Of a stretch of 27,211 bases of DNA, positions 1 to 7,041 are shown piece after piece. Location: assembly GCF_029024945.1 (NCBI RefSeq), contig NZ_CP118978.1, positions 1 to 27,211 of the forward strand, written 5' to 3'. Source of the stretch: Staphylococcus succinus. Lineage in GTDB: Bacteria > Bacillota > Bacilli > Staphylococcales > Staphylococcaceae. Below the pieces are notes generated by a model. It saw nothing but the letters and a program-made list of their open reading frames with translations, searched no databases and had not been told where the DNA came from. Made by a program: the position numbers and the translations under genes. Position 1 is the first letter of the stretch. The number at the start of each line of letters is the position of its first letter.

Positions 1-933
1 ATGAGAGCATTTGAAATAGAATCATATGGAGAAGCTGATGTATTACAAGAATTTAATTTACCACTACCTGAGATAACAGATGAAGAAGTATTAATTGAAG
101 TTGAAAATACAGGTATTAGCCCATACGATTGGCATGTTAGACGAGGTGAACAAGAAGGGAAAATTGATTACCCTATACCGCTCATTTTAGGATGGGATAT
201 ATCAGGCGTTATACGTAAAGTCGGCTCAAAAGTAACAGATTTAACAGTAGGTACACCAGTTATTGCAACACAACAACTTGATAAAAACGGTGGTTATGCA
301 GAATTTGTGGCCATTAATCAAAACACAGTTGTTAAAAAACCTGAATCATTATCTTTTGAAGAAGGTGCGACAATTCCAATTAATGGTTTGACTGTCTATC
401 AAGCGTTAATAAAATATGGTGAAATGCAACACGGCGATAAAGTATTAATACATAGTGGCGCAGGTGCAGTAGGTATATTTGGCATTCAATTAGCTAAAGC
501 TAAAGGTGCCTATGTAGCAACTACTGCAAGTACACACAACCATGAATTTTTAAAATCAATTGGGGCAGATGTTACCATTGACTACAATACAGAACGTTTT
601 GAAGATTATGTACATGATTATGACATCGTCCTTGATACACAAGCAGGAGAAACACTTGAACGTAGTTATGATGTATTGAAACCTGGAGGCAGACTAATAT
701 CTATACGCGGACAAGTTAATAAAAAGAAAGCAGAAAGTAAGGGAATTACAGCATATTTCACATGGACAGAATTAAATCGTCAAGATTTAATAGAAGTTGT
801 TAATTTATATGGATATGGTGTTGTCAAAGCTTACTTCGAAGCTATTTTCCCACTATCTTTTGTTCGAGAAGCTCATAAATTAAGTGAAAATGGTCATTCT
901 AGAGGGAAAATTGTAATAAATAATAAATCATAA
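1..933 (+). CDS. Zinc-independent NADP-dependent quinone oxidoreductase (MDR superfamily)
   Basis: The 310-residue protein belongs to the medium-chain dehydrogenase/reductase superfamily, quinone oxidoreductase branch, and is probably a cytosolic NADPH-dependent reductase of quinones or reactive enones. The N-terminal GroES-like domain (about 1-125) lacks the GHE and four-cysteine zinc motifs of alcohol dehydrogenases. The Rossmann fold carries the nucleotide loop HSGAGAVG at 151-158. Length is close to the usual 310-330. The start is the first base of the window; its ribosome binding site AGGAGG lies at 27198-27203, 8 nt upstream if the sequence is circular. A truncated gene tail (to 27195) precedes it. 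A strong bidirectional terminator follows at 983-1040. The exact substrate cannot be read; a role against electrophiles fits the other genes here but is inferred. Confidence 0.85.
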   Translation: MRAFEIESYGEADVLQEFNLPLPEITDEEVLIEVENTGISPYDWHVRRGEQEGKIDYPIPLILGWDISGVIRKVGSKVTDLTVGTPVIATQQLDKNGGYAEFVAINQNTVVKKPESLSFEEGATIPINGLTVYQALIKYGEMQHGDKVLIHSGAGAVGIFGIQLAKAKGAYVATTASTHNHEFLKSIGADVTIDYNTERFEDYVHDYDIVLDTQAGETLERSYDVLKPGGRLISIRGQVNKKKAESKGITAYFTWTELNRQDLIEVVNLYGYGVVKAYFEAIFPLSFVREAHKLSENGHSRGKIVINNKS

Positions 934-982
934 TATATGATTTATTATTTAAATTAACATAACCGATGATTATCAGAAGTCC

Positions 983-1040
983 ATTACAAGTAAAAAGGAG
1001 CACCAAGTATGTAAACTTGGTGCTCCTTTTTACTTGTAAT
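983..1040. terminator. Bidirectional terminator between quinone oxidoreductase and par
   Basis: A perfect 25-bp stem (983-1007 with 1016-1040) closes on an 8-nt loop. Its core GGAGCACCAAG is flanked by A and T runs on both sides, so it can end both convergent transcripts. A diverged version with the same layout sits at 18436-18477 next to the par pseudogene. Confidence 0.85.
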
Positions 1041-1798
1041 TAGTTACCAAACAAACGACTCCAGAAGCCTTTTTTAGGTTGCGTTTCTTCATTCTTTTCT
1101 TCTACATCATTATCTTTATCATTTGAATTAGATAGAATATCTTCTTTTGGTGCTCTTTCATCGCTTTGACTTTCAGATATATCCTCATGTTGAATCTCTG
1201 ATTCTTTGTCTTCTTTTTGGTCTTGATTAATATTTACAAAATCAGAAGTATACGTTGCTTCTTGTGCATCAACGTTTTGTTTATAATTAGTCGATGTATC
1301 AAAGGAGTAATTAAGTTGTCTTTCTTCTTCTAATTGATTCTCTAATTTTTGAATCTTTTTATTACTTTCTAAAGCTAATATTTGTTGGTTTTCTAATAGT
1401 TTATTCAGTGTGTTAACATTACTATTTTGTTGATCTAACTGCTTTGTTAAATTCTCAATGTACTTCTCATCATTTTTAGACCTTGTTTCAAAGATTTCAA
1501 TTTGCTTTTCCAATTCATTTACTTTTGTTTTTAATGTGTCAGAAGAATTTAAATTACCATCTTCTAAATTCTTAATTTTTGTAATACTTTCGTTAGGTAT
1601 TTCTTTACTATTGTAAACTTTATTTTGCGGTGTATTTTCTTTTTTTGTTATTTTATTTACAATTCTTAAGCAATCATTCTCATTAATATAATTAACACCA
1701 TTTTCTTTTTCAAAAATAATATCCAAACTTTTAGCATTATTAACAATCGTTTGCTTAGTTACATTCAATTCGTCAGCTAACATTTTAATAGTTTTCAT
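1040..1798 (-). CDS. par: pSK1 Par-type single-protein plasmid partition factor
   Basis: This resembles the Par protein of staphylococcal multiresistance plasmids such as pSK1, a one-protein segregation factor that needs no ParA ATPase. Residues 1-45 form a helix-turn-helix (TIKMLADELNVTKQTIVNNA). A long coiled coil rich in Leu, Glu and Asn follows (about 75-165). Then come an acidic, low-complexity linker and a short basic and aromatic tail ending GFWSRLFGN, as in the family. I start at the ATG at 1798, preceded by GAGGG; a GTG at 1810 would add four residues. It is divergent from rep and faces nine direct repeats (1818-1957) that are its likely binding site. The family is recognised by architecture and location; plasmid stabilisation is known for pSK1 and inferred here. 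Confidence 0.85.
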   Translation of the reverse strand: MKTIKMLADELNVTKQTIVNNAKSLDIIFEKENGVNYINENDCLRIVNKITKKENTPQNKVYNSKEIPNESITKIKNLEDGNLNSSDTLKTKVNELEKQIEIFETRSKNDEKYIENLTKQLDQQNSNVNTLNKLLENQQILALESNKKIQKLENQLEEERQLNYSFDTSTNYKQNVDAQEATYTSDFVNINQDQKEDKESEIQHEDISESQSDERAPKEDILSNSNDKDNDVEEKNEETQPKKGFWSRLFGN

Positions 1799-1817
1799 AA
1801 TGTCCCTCACTTTAGGT

Positions 1818-1957
1818 ACCTAATTCACCACCTAATTTTACCACCTAATTTTATTTTTTTCATCCCTTATCGCCTATATTTACTGCCTAATAAGTACATA
1901 AACGACCTAATTTAGTACCTATAAGTAGCTAACGCCACCTAAATTTACTACCTAATT
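1818..1957. repeat. Direct-repeat array upstream of par (centromere-like site)
   Basis: At least five exact ACCTAATT octamers (1818, 1830, 1843, 1905 and 1950) and about four variants (near 1872, 1885, 1917 and 1937) lie in one orientation, several at 12-13 bp spacing. In pSK1 the Par protein binds repeats in the same position, upstream of par and downstream of the rep control region. This array is the probable centromere and also the probable par autoregulatory operator. Confidence 0.8.
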
Positions 1958-2051
1958 AAATATAGTTAGTTTATCATATATAAAATGTTGTTCTAACTAT
2001 ATTTAAAACGCTTTATATACTACTTTAAAAGTGTTAATATTATTTTATGAA

Positions 2052-2135
2052 ATTAAAAGAGCCAATGCTATTGGCGTAGCATCGGCTCTGGTAATAAAAA
2101 CGATTTGCGTTCGTTTATTTATATATTTTTTTGAT
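2052..2135 (-). ncRNA. RNAI-type antisense RNA controlling rep
   Basis: A short countertranscript of the rep leader is predicted, as known for pSK41-family RepA_N plasmids. On the minus strand a promoter with -35 TTGCAC and -10 TATAAT (see 2142-2170) gives a start near 2135. The transcript ends at a hairpin (2058-2089, stem of 13 bp with one A.C mismatch) followed by TTTTAATTTC, a good intrinsic terminator. The loop TTGGCG on the sense strand fits the YUNR motif typical of antisense-target kissing loops. The ends are estimates. Confidence 0.75.
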
Positions 2136-2237
2136 ACTTGTATTATATATATCTAACCATCTAAGTGCAAGCACAAAACATATAACTTACGTGAAAATTG
2201 TTTTATTACCTCAACTCTAAACAAAAAGAAATGAGGT
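2058..2237 (+). promoter_or_regulatory. Structured rep mRNA leader that can hide or expose the Shine-Dalgarno
   Basis: Three elements are visible. (1) A hairpin at 2058-2089 with the antisense-recognition loop. (2) GGTAATAAAA (2090-2099), perfectly complementary to TTTTATTACC (2201-2210). (3) ACCTCA (2208-2213), complementary to TGAGGT (2232-2237), which contains the rep Shine-Dalgarno. The long-range pairing (2) overlaps the left arm of (3), so forming one should weaken the other. This suggests translational control by the antisense RNA; the switching model is inferred. Confidence 0.6.
2142..2170 (-). promoter_or_regulatory. Promoter of the rep antisense RNA
   Basis: On the minus strand, -35 TTGCAC (2170-2165) and a perfect -10 TATAAT (2147-2142) are separated by exactly 17 bp. 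It is the strongest promoter-like match in the rep leader, as expected for a constitutive copy-number regulator. Confidence 0.8.
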
Positions 2238-2244
2238 TTTTATT

Positions 2245-3168
2245 ATGTCTAACTTTAAAAAAATATCTGCAAGTGAATTTGAAACATTACGTTTTTATCA
2301 ACTACCAAAATTTTTATTTGAAGATGAATATTTTTCTAAAATGCCTACAGAAGCCAAAGTAATGTATGCTTTATTAAAAGATCGTTTTGAACTATCACGA
2401 TTAAATAACTGGGTTGATTCAGAAAATAATATTTATCTTTTATATACAAATAAACAGCTATGTGCAATTTTAAATTATGCTGAACCAAAAATTATTAAGT
2501 TAAAAAAAGAGTTGGAAAAGTACAATTTGATTATAAATGAAAGACAAGGTTTAAATAAGCCTAATAGAATTTACTTACTTGAGCCCACATATGACAAGGA
2601 ACTAATAAATTTTAAGTTCCAGAACAAAGAAAACATTAGTTCTGGAACTAATGAATCATCAGTTCAAGAGCTAACAAATTCTAAGTCAAATGATACTAAG
2701 TTTAATAATACTGACTATATTGAAACTGAGAATAATGATACGAATGATTTGAATGATACAAATAACAATATTTCTACAACTAACAATCATTCGAATCATA
2801 CAAATCATCAAAACATTGAATTTAATAATGATGCTTTAAAATTCCAATTACTTGAAGAATTACCAAATCAAATTAAAGATTATTTAAGTAATTTTGAAAT
2901 TAGAGAAATTCGTATTATTAAAAGTGTTTTACTTAAAGGGAAAAAATCGTTTAATAACGCCCATGATACATATTATCGTTTAGAAGACGTGGAGTTCGAA
3001 CTTGTCAGTGTCTTAAAACGTTTTAAAGCGATGTTGCTACAGAAAAATGAAACGGTTGAAGCTATGCAGGGTTATTTGATGCAATCGATTAAAGCTGAGC
3101 TTGAAGAAATACATGCACTTAATATGCGCCGTCAAAACATGACTAAGTACAATATCTTTAACGAATAA
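2245..3168 (+). CDS. rep: RepA_N-family plasmid replication initiator
   Basis: This 307-residue initiator starts theta replication of the plasmid. The conserved RepA_N N-terminal domain spans roughly residues 13-115 (FYQLPKFLF, MPTEAKVMYALLKDR, YTNKQLCAILNYAEPKIIKLKKELE), a winged-helix DNA-binding fold. An Asn/Thr-rich linker (about 130-185) follows; its DNA holds an inverted repeat and short direct repeats, and in pSK1/pSK41 relatives the origin lies inside rep at this place. The C-terminal domain (about 195-307) is host-specific and ends YNIFNE, close to the usual 310-320 length. The ATG is preceded by GAGG 8 nt upstream, inside the leader structure. Copy number is probably set by the antisense RNA at 2052-2135. 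Confidence 0.92.
   Translation: MSNFKKISASEFETLRFYQLPKFLFEDEYFSKMPTEAKVMYALLKDRFELSRLNNWVDSENNIYLLYTNKQLCAILNYAEPKIIKLKKELEKYNLIINERQGLNKPNRIYLLEPTYDKELINFKFQNKENISSGTNESSVQELTNSKSNDTKFNNTDYIETENNDTNDLNDTNNNISTTNNHSNHTNHQNIEFNNDALKFQLLEELPNQIKDYLSNFEIREIRIIKSVLLKGKKSFNNAHDTYYRLEDVEFELVSVLKRFKAMLLQKNETVEAMQGYLMQSIKAELEEIHALNMRRQNMTKYNIFNE
2615..2815. other. Probable replication origin inside rep
   Basis: A perfect 11-bp inverted repeat, AGTTCCAGAAC / GTTCTGGAACT (2615-2625 and 2639-2649), is followed by AT-rich DNA with recurring AATGATAC and AAATCAT-like words up to about 2815. Origins of the staphylococcal RepA_N plasmids lie in the linker-coding part of rep, so this is the best candidate. 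Exact limits are not visible. Confidence 0.55.
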
Positions 3169-3487
3169 TTCAAATGATCTTACAGCAATCAAAGAGACTT
3201 CAAAATACTCGGTTAAGTCATCTGATTTTTTAACTGATGATGACGAAAAAAATCAAGAAATCGTAAATGATTTAGAAAAAGGTTTATACCGAAAACGTAT
3301 GTTGAGTTATGGTGGTTTGCTAAAACAAAAACATAAAATTTTAAATTTAGACGATGCCGAAGATGGTAATTTGATTAATACAAGTGACGAAGATAAAACA
3401 ACTGACGAAGAAGAAAAAGCACATTCAATTACGGCAATTTGGAATTTTGAAAAACAAAATTATTACTTGAAAAATTTGAAACGTTAG
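3144..3487 (+). pseudogene. Open frame after rep, acidic, without a clear start
   Basis: A frame shifted against the end of rep stays open from about 3144 to the stop at 3487. It reads an acidic, Asp/Glu/Lys-rich sequence (NDLTAIKETSKYSVKSS then DEDKTTDEEEKA) ending NYYLKNLKR. The only ATG is at 3299 and has no good ribosome binding site, while the amino-acid character extends upstream of it. It is either a replication-associated small protein with an unusual start, or a decayed gene. I do not recognise the family. It ends exactly at the terminator at 3480-3507. Confidence 0.4.
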
Positions 3488-3507
3488 CTTAAAAGCTAGC
3501 GTTTTTT
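3480..3507 (+). terminator. Terminator of the rep transcript
   Basis: The hairpin AACGTTAGCT / AGCTAGCGTT has a TAAA loop, one mismatch and a run of six T. It overlaps the stop codon of the frame that follows rep. Confidence 0.85.
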
Positions 3508-3790
3508 ATGCTTTTTTGCCCCTGCGGGAACTATAGCGTTCAACCAGCATGGTTGCCCAGTTTTTACGCAAAAAATAATTTTGTGCGTAAATGGGCAGTG
3601 TCTAAAAAATTCAACACTGGTTTTGCTCAAATTTTAGTTGGTGTAATTAAAATATATTTATTTGGCTCACATTTGCGTTTTAAGAGCTTATATACGTTTT
3701 TAGGTATAAAACTATATGAATTCCCCCTAAATCTTTAAAATGCCCCCTTAAAATTCAAAATAAAGGTATTTAAAATTTTAAATAGTTCTT
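3508..3790. other. Non-coding stretch with a large inverted repeat
   Basis: I see no convincing gene here. An imperfect inverted repeat (3554-3597) has arms TGCCCA...TTTTACGCA and TGCGTAAATGGGCA, and a smaller palindrome, CAACCAGCATGGTTG, lies at 3541-3555. An open frame over 3508-3738 has no ribosome binding site and reads through these repeats, so I do not call it. Confidence 0.4.
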
Positions 3791-3826
3791 GTGATAAAGT
3801 TTGCTAAAAAGGAGTGTTTTATTTTT

Positions 3827-4045
3827 ATGACTATCAAACAGATTGTGAATGATTTATTAAATAAAAAATGGTCTTTAGAAGATTTGTTTTGGTTAATTTT
3901 AATGTGTGTAATATTTAGTACTTTTACTACACCATTTTTAGGTATTCCGATTGGAGTTATTGCTTACTTTTTCTTTTTTTATAAAGATGATGATTTTGAT
4001 GAGATAGCAGAAAAATATGATTATCAAGACGAGAATAAGAAATAG
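3827..4045 (+). CDS. Small membrane protein of unknown function
   Basis: This 72-residue protein begins MTIKQIVNDLLNKKW. It has one long or two short hydrophobic segments at about 17-53 (LFWLILMCVIFSTFTTPFLG, then IGVIAYFFFFY) and a charged, acidic tail. The ATG at 3827 is chosen because AAAAAGGAG ends 11 nt upstream; an in-frame GTG at 3791 has no such site. It lies between rep and the ssoA-like element. I do not recognise the family. Confidence 0.6.
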   Translation: MTIKQIVNDLLNKKWSLEDLFWLILMCVIFSTFTTPFLGIPIGVIAYFFFFYKDDDFDEIAEKYDYQDENKK

Positions 4046-4087
4046 ACCACGCATTTATGCCGAGAAAATTTATTGTGCGTTGAGAAG

Positions 4088-4195
4088 AACCCTTAACTAA
4101 ACTTGCAGACGAATGTCGGTATAGCGTGAGCTATTAAGCCGACCATTCGACAAGTTTTGGGATTGTTAAGGGTTCCGAGGCTCAACGTCAATAAA
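4088..4195. other. ssoA-like single-strand origin
   Basis: Nested inverted repeats form a large imperfect hairpin: outer arms AACCCTTAAC / GTTAAGGGTT (4088-4097 and 4165-4174), then AACTTG / CAAGTT, then CGAATGTCGG / CCGACCATTCG, closing on a loop with TAGCGT (4122-4127). TAGCGT is the CS-6 box of ssoA origins of rolling-circle plasmids. The flank CCGAGGCTCAACGTCAA (from 4175) matches, as I remember it, the region next to such origins in pC194/pUB110-type plasmids. No rolling-circle rep is present, so this is probably captured along with the mob genes, or it serves single strands that enter by conjugative transfer. Confidence 0.65.
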
Positions 4196-4250
4196 GCAAT
4201 TGGAATAAAGCAACTGACATATATTTTCAAGAATTGTAGGGGGGATGGAT

Positions 4251-4700
4251 GTGTTTGAAAAATTGGATGTTATAAATTCTGCACCATTGGATATTTTGTT
4301 ATTAGCAAATCCATCTAAGGAGTTGTTGTTGAAACATCTTGAGAGTGGAGAATGCTTTGTTTATAAAAATAATTTTGAAGTTTTAGGGTGTTATATTTTG
4401 AAAGAAATTAACAAAAATAGAGTTGAGCTTCTTGATATAGCTGTTAGAGAGAATAAACAGGGGCTCGGTATAGGTAAAAAAATGCTGTCTCATCTGTTTA
4501 ACTACGTTAAAGAGAGTGGATATACAGAAATTATTGTTGGGACTGGTAATTCAAGTATAGGACAAATTGCTTTTTATCAAAAAGCAGGTTTTAGAATGTT
4601 TGAAATAGATTTTAATTTTTTCGAAAGAAATTATAGTGAAAATATTTATGAAAATGGAATTTTATGTAGAGATATGATTAGGTTTTTGAAACGAGTGTGA
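4251..4700 (+). CDS. GNAT-family N-acetyltransferase
   Basis: The protein of about 149 residues has the GNAT fold: a beta-strand core (VELLDIAVRENKQGLGIGKKMLSHL) in which QGLGIGKKM is the acetyl-CoA pyrophosphate-binding motif A (R/Q-x-x-G-x-G/A). It is followed by IGQIAFYQKAGFRMFEID, the typical FYxKxGF motif B. Acetyl-CoA is the donor; the acceptor cannot be predicted. The G-rich Shine-Dalgarno AGGGGGG (4238-4244) touches the ATG at 4245, so I prefer the in-frame GTG at 4251; starting at the ATG would add two residues. A 17-bp terminator follows at 4750-4786. A fragment matching its 3' end and downstream flank reappears inside the decayed IS at 8430-8470. Confidence 0.8.
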   Translation: MFEKLDVINSAPLDILLLANPSKELLLKHLESGECFVYKNNFEVLGCYILKEINKNRVELLDIAVRENKQGLGIGKKMLSHLFNYVKESGYTEIIVGTGNSSIGQIAFYQKAGFRMFEIDFNFFERNYSENIYENGILCRDMIRFLKRV

Positions 4701-4749
4701 ACGAGTTTCTTCTTGTCTTGATATTATATAGAAATAACGTTCTTTTTGA

Positions 4750-4786
4750 AATAGGCATTCATCGATAAAATCGATGAATGCCTATT
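4750..4786. terminator. Bidirectional terminator between acetyltransferase and mobB
   Basis: A perfect 17-bp stem with a 3-nt loop has arms at 4750-4766 and 4770-4786 (core GGCATTCATCGAT), with A and T flanks. It separates convergent genes. Confidence 0.85.
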
Positions 4787-4815
4787 TATTTACTGACTTA
4801 ATAATTTTTTAACTT

Positions 4816-5595
4816 TTACTTTTCAAATAGTCTTAAAAGACTTAAACAAGCCCATAAAACTAAAATAAAGAGTATATAAGGGACGATATAAGCGATATAC
4901 CATAAGTAGCCCCATACTGATTGTGTATGTGTAATCGTATGATGTAAGGCACTGTACATGTTATCAATACCTAAAACGTTTCCAATCGGACCAGTCACAA
5001 TGGAAACTAAGGCCATTAATAAAATAACGAAGTATAGGGCACCAATACCATGCGTCATACTTTTGATACTTGATTTAAACGTACTATTCAACTTTTGATT
5101 TTCTTTTAAACTGTTGTTCAATACTTCATGATGTTCTTGGTTGGCCATTCGAATCCCTTTAAGATCCTCATACATCCCATCTTTTTCTTGTCTAAACGCC
5201 TTTGCGACATCCTCAGTTATATGTTTGGTATCAATTTTTGCTAACATTTGATTGGAAATTTTAATCACTTTGGTTTCTGTTTTATCTAAGTAGTTTTTAA
5301 AGTTCAAGGTCGAAGCCTTTAGTTCGCTTACTAATTGTTGGTTCTGATTCGATCTGTTTTGCTCTTGCTGCTCGAGCTCGATCATCCTGTTCCCGAGCTT
5401 CGCGTTCTGCTCTTTCAGTTCGTTCACGACGTTTTCGTTCATTGAAGAGGGTTTGGGTTGATTGGTCGAAAGCTGACCAGTTAAGCGTTGTTCTAGGTTG
5501 TCTATGCGGTGATTGATCTTTTGGAGTTCGTTCAGGAGTTGTTGATTTTGATTCGTATTTTCTTCTTCTACGTTGTTTCTCGGCTTCAAAGCCAT
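4816..5595 (-). CDS. mobB: MobB-type mobilisation protein, encoded out of frame within the end of mobA
   Basis: This 259-residue accessory protein of pC221-type mobilisation stimulates DNA transfer in that family. The N-terminal half (about 10-165) is Gln/Glu/Asn-rich coiled coil (NQQLLNELQKINHRIDNLEQRL). The C-terminal part has two hydrophobic segments (about 185-205 and 225-255), so it is probably membrane-anchored. The ATG at 5595 is chosen because AAAGGAGG lies 8 nt upstream; a longer frame starts at 5616 without such a site. Its first 299 bp overlap the mobA coding end in another frame, an arrangement known from pC221. Confidence 0.85.
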   Translation of the reverse strand: MALKPRNNVEEENTNQNQQLLNELQKINHRIDNLEQRLTGQLSTNQPKPSSMNENVVNELKEQNAKLGNRMIELEQQEQNRSNQNQQLVSELKASTLNFKNYLDKTETKVIKISNQMLAKIDTKHITEDVAKAFRQEKDGMYEDLKGIRMANQEHHEVLNNSLKENQKLNSTFKSSIKSMTHGIGALYFVILLMALVSIVTGPIGNVLGIDNMYSALHHTITHTQSVWGYLWYIAYIVPYILFILVLWACLSLLRLFEK

Positions 5596-6286
5596 GTGAA
5601 ATGCCTCCTTTGTCATAAAAATCTCCTAGTTTGCTGCCACGTACTTTTTTATCTGCTTCTATATGTCTATAAGTGATGGTTTTATCCGTCACACGTTCAA
5701 CAATGATGCCTTTCGGACGTAATTGTTCTTGAAAACTTTCCATATCTGTCGCTTGTGTTTCATCAACGGCTAATCGGATATCATTTTTCCATGATGATTT
5801 CCCTTTATCTATGAGATTTTGTTCAGCTTGGGTGTAGCGCATCTCTGCTTGGTTGTTGGGGATGGATAAACCATGATGTCGGCATACCACATCATTTGCT
5901 TGTCTGACGTCTTTAAGTGCTTGTTTATTATTATTGAATTTTTTCCCTGTTTCTAAGTTGATGGCATTAATCACGATATGATTATGTACATGATCGGTAT
6001 CACTATGCGTATAAATCGCCACTTGATGATCAGGCGCTATTTTTTCGGCTAGTTCTAAACCGAGTGCATTACACTGTTCAGGGGTCACTTCTCCTGGTTT
6101 GAATGACTGGATAATCACATGACCTTGGTTGCCGTCTGTTTTACCGTAAACTTCGCGAGAAGCTTTAAACGCACTTTTCGCATAATCGATGTCGCAATTT
6201 AAACCACTTTTTTCCTCAGCGCGTTTTTCTGCATAGTTAATGGCTCGTGATGTTGATTTCGTAGCACTTATTTTAGTTGTTGCCAT
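5297..6286 (-). CDS. mobA: MobA relaxase (pC221 type)
   Basis: This relaxase nicks oriT and stays covalently bound to the 5' end during conjugal mobilisation. The catalytic tyrosine is probably Tyr18 (SRAINYAEKR). The metal-binding three-histidine motif is clear: HSDTDHVHNHIVIN at 94-107. The N-terminal relaxase domain covers about 1-215. The C-terminus (about 230-329) is Arg/Glu-rich and highly charged; its DNA also encodes the start of mobB. At 329 residues it is close to family length. It overlaps the end of mobC by 19 bp, so mobC-mobA-mobB form one operon. Confidence 0.92.
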   Translation of the reverse strand: MATTKISATKSTSRAINYAEKRAEEKSGLNCDIDYAKSAFKASREVYGKTDGNQGHVIIQSFKPGEVTPEQCNALGLELAEKIAPDHQVAIYTHSDTDHVHNHIVINAINLETGKKFNNNKQALKDVRQANDVVCRHHGLSIPNNQAEMRYTQAEQNLIDKGKSSWKNDIRLAVDETQATDMESFQEQLRPKGIIVERVTDKTITYRHIEADKKVRGSKLGDFYDKGGISHGFEAEKQRRRRKYESKSTTPERTPKDQSPHRQPRTTLNWSAFDQSTQTLFNERKRRERTERAEREAREQDDRARAARAKQIESEPTISKRTKGFDLEL

Positions 6287-6648
6287 ATATGATTCAACTC
6301 CTCACGCATGATGGCGATATCTTGTTGCATTTGTTCCATATTTGCGCGTTCGCCATACGTATTTAAAGCTTTCGCGATTTGGTTTAAGTTGCTCCCCAAC
6401 TTACCCATATCTTTGGCCATCGATTGGCGCGTGACTTTGTCTAATTTGGGCGCCACTAATCGAGCCCCTTGTGCTTTGTTTTTAACAAACAAAGGCACAC
6501 TCATATTCAAAGTTTCAGCCGAAGCCTGTAACTTTGAATATTCGGATTCGCTCACACGAAAACTAATTTGTTTCGGTGCCTTGCGGTCGGGGATTTGGTT
6601 TTTCCCGACAGCTTCGTTACCTTCAGTCATTGTTTTACGTTCGCTCAC
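6268..6648 (-). CDS. mobC: MobC relaxosome accessory protein
   Basis: MobC binds the oriT region and helps MobA nick it. Residues 18-60 (QISFRVSESEYSKLQASAETLNMSVPLFVKNKA) form a ribbon-helix-helix-like DNA-binding unit. The MobC core GKLGSNLNQIAKALN follows at about 82-96, and then a helical tail. I choose GTG at 6648, with AGGTGG 4 nt upstream, giving 126 residues; the open frame continues to 6678 without a better site. Translation is probably coupled to mobA through the 19-bp overlap. Confidence 0.88.
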   Translation of the reverse strand: MSERKTMTEGNEAVGKNQIPDRKAPKQISFRVSESEYSKLQASAETLNMSVPLFVKNKAQGARLVAPKLDKVTRQSMAKDMGKLGSNLNQIAKALNTYGERANMEQMQQDIAIMREELNHIWQQLK

Positions 6649-6689
6649 AATTCCACCTCGCTTTCTAACGAAAGACACGTTGTTCCGTT

Positions 6690-6714
6690 GATTGTATTAT
6701 AACATAATACAATC
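6690..6714 (-). promoter_or_regulatory. Palindrome over the mob promoter -10 region
   Basis: A perfect 11-bp inverted repeat, GATTGTATTAT / ATAATACAATC, with a 3-nt centre includes a minus-strand -10 TATAAT 40-60 bp before mobC. A repressor bound here, possibly MobC itself, would block the promoter. The -35 box is weak. Confidence 0.6.
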
Positions 6715-6800
6715 TTCCTCACATCGTTTCAGAGGTTTGGCAAGCAATGGGAATGCTAGCCACTTCGTGCCTAGATACCCTGCTTGTTGGTGGATAAATC
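6715..6800. other. Probable oriT region
   Basis: The stretch directly upstream of the mob promoter carries GCTTGCCAAACCTCTG (minus strand) and a GC-richer segment of short interrupted repeats (GAATGCTAGCCACTTCG). In pC221-type plasmids oriT lies upstream of mobC, so position supports it. I cannot assign the nick site from memory with certainty. Confidence 0.45.
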
Positions 6801-6802
6801 CC

Positions 6803-6823
6803 CCAAGCCCCTTGGGATTTTTT
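6803..6823 (+). terminator. Short hairpin with T-run
   Basis: CCCAAG / CTTGGG with a CCC loop is followed by ATTTTTT. It would end plus-strand transcripts coming from the oriT side, ahead of the gene at 7042. Confidence 0.5.
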
Positions 6824-6836
6824 CTGCGAAAAAATA

Positions 6837-7034
6837 GCAAATACTCATGAGTATTTGCTTAGTGGAACGCGCAAAAATGTGCGCGTTAAACAGTGAGTAA
6901 TTACTAATTATTTAAATGAAGTTTAATATTAGTAATTACTCATTAAATATCCCCTCATATGTTAAAATAGTAACTAAGCAATCACTCAATAAAAATAGTG
7001 TTTATTTTTTGAGTATTTACTTAGTTATGGAGGG
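6837..7034. repeat. Cluster of four inverted repeats upstream of the 7042 gene
   Basis: In order: a perfect 22-bp palindrome with half GCAAATACTCA (6837-6858); AACGCGCA / TGTGCGCGTT (6867-6890); GAGTAATTACTAAT / ATTAGTAATTACTC (14-bp arms, near 6895-6941); and an imperfect TAACTAAG...ACTCAA / TTGAGTATTTACTTAGTTA pair (near 6971-7027) ending at the ribosome binding site. Words such as ACTCA and AGTATTTAC recur between them. They probably form an operator or attenuator for the downstream gene, or a plasmid DNA-protein complex. Confidence 0.6.
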
Positions 7035-7041
7035 GATATCA

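Noticed and set aside
1818..1957. CRISPR array
   Set aside because: Repeats are only 8 bp with 4-5 bp spacers and lie next to par; there are no cas genes.
3508..3738. 76-codon open frame after the rep terminator
   Set aside because: It starts inside the terminator T-run, has no ribosome binding site and reads through two inverted repeats.
6308..6691. 127-codon open frame on the plus strand
   Set aside because: Antisense shadow of mobC, whose motifs and overlaps are clear.
6916..7041. 42-residue N-terminal extension of the 7042 gene
   Set aside because: It is encoded by the inverted-repeat region and lacks a ribosome binding site; GGAGGGG clearly marks 7042.
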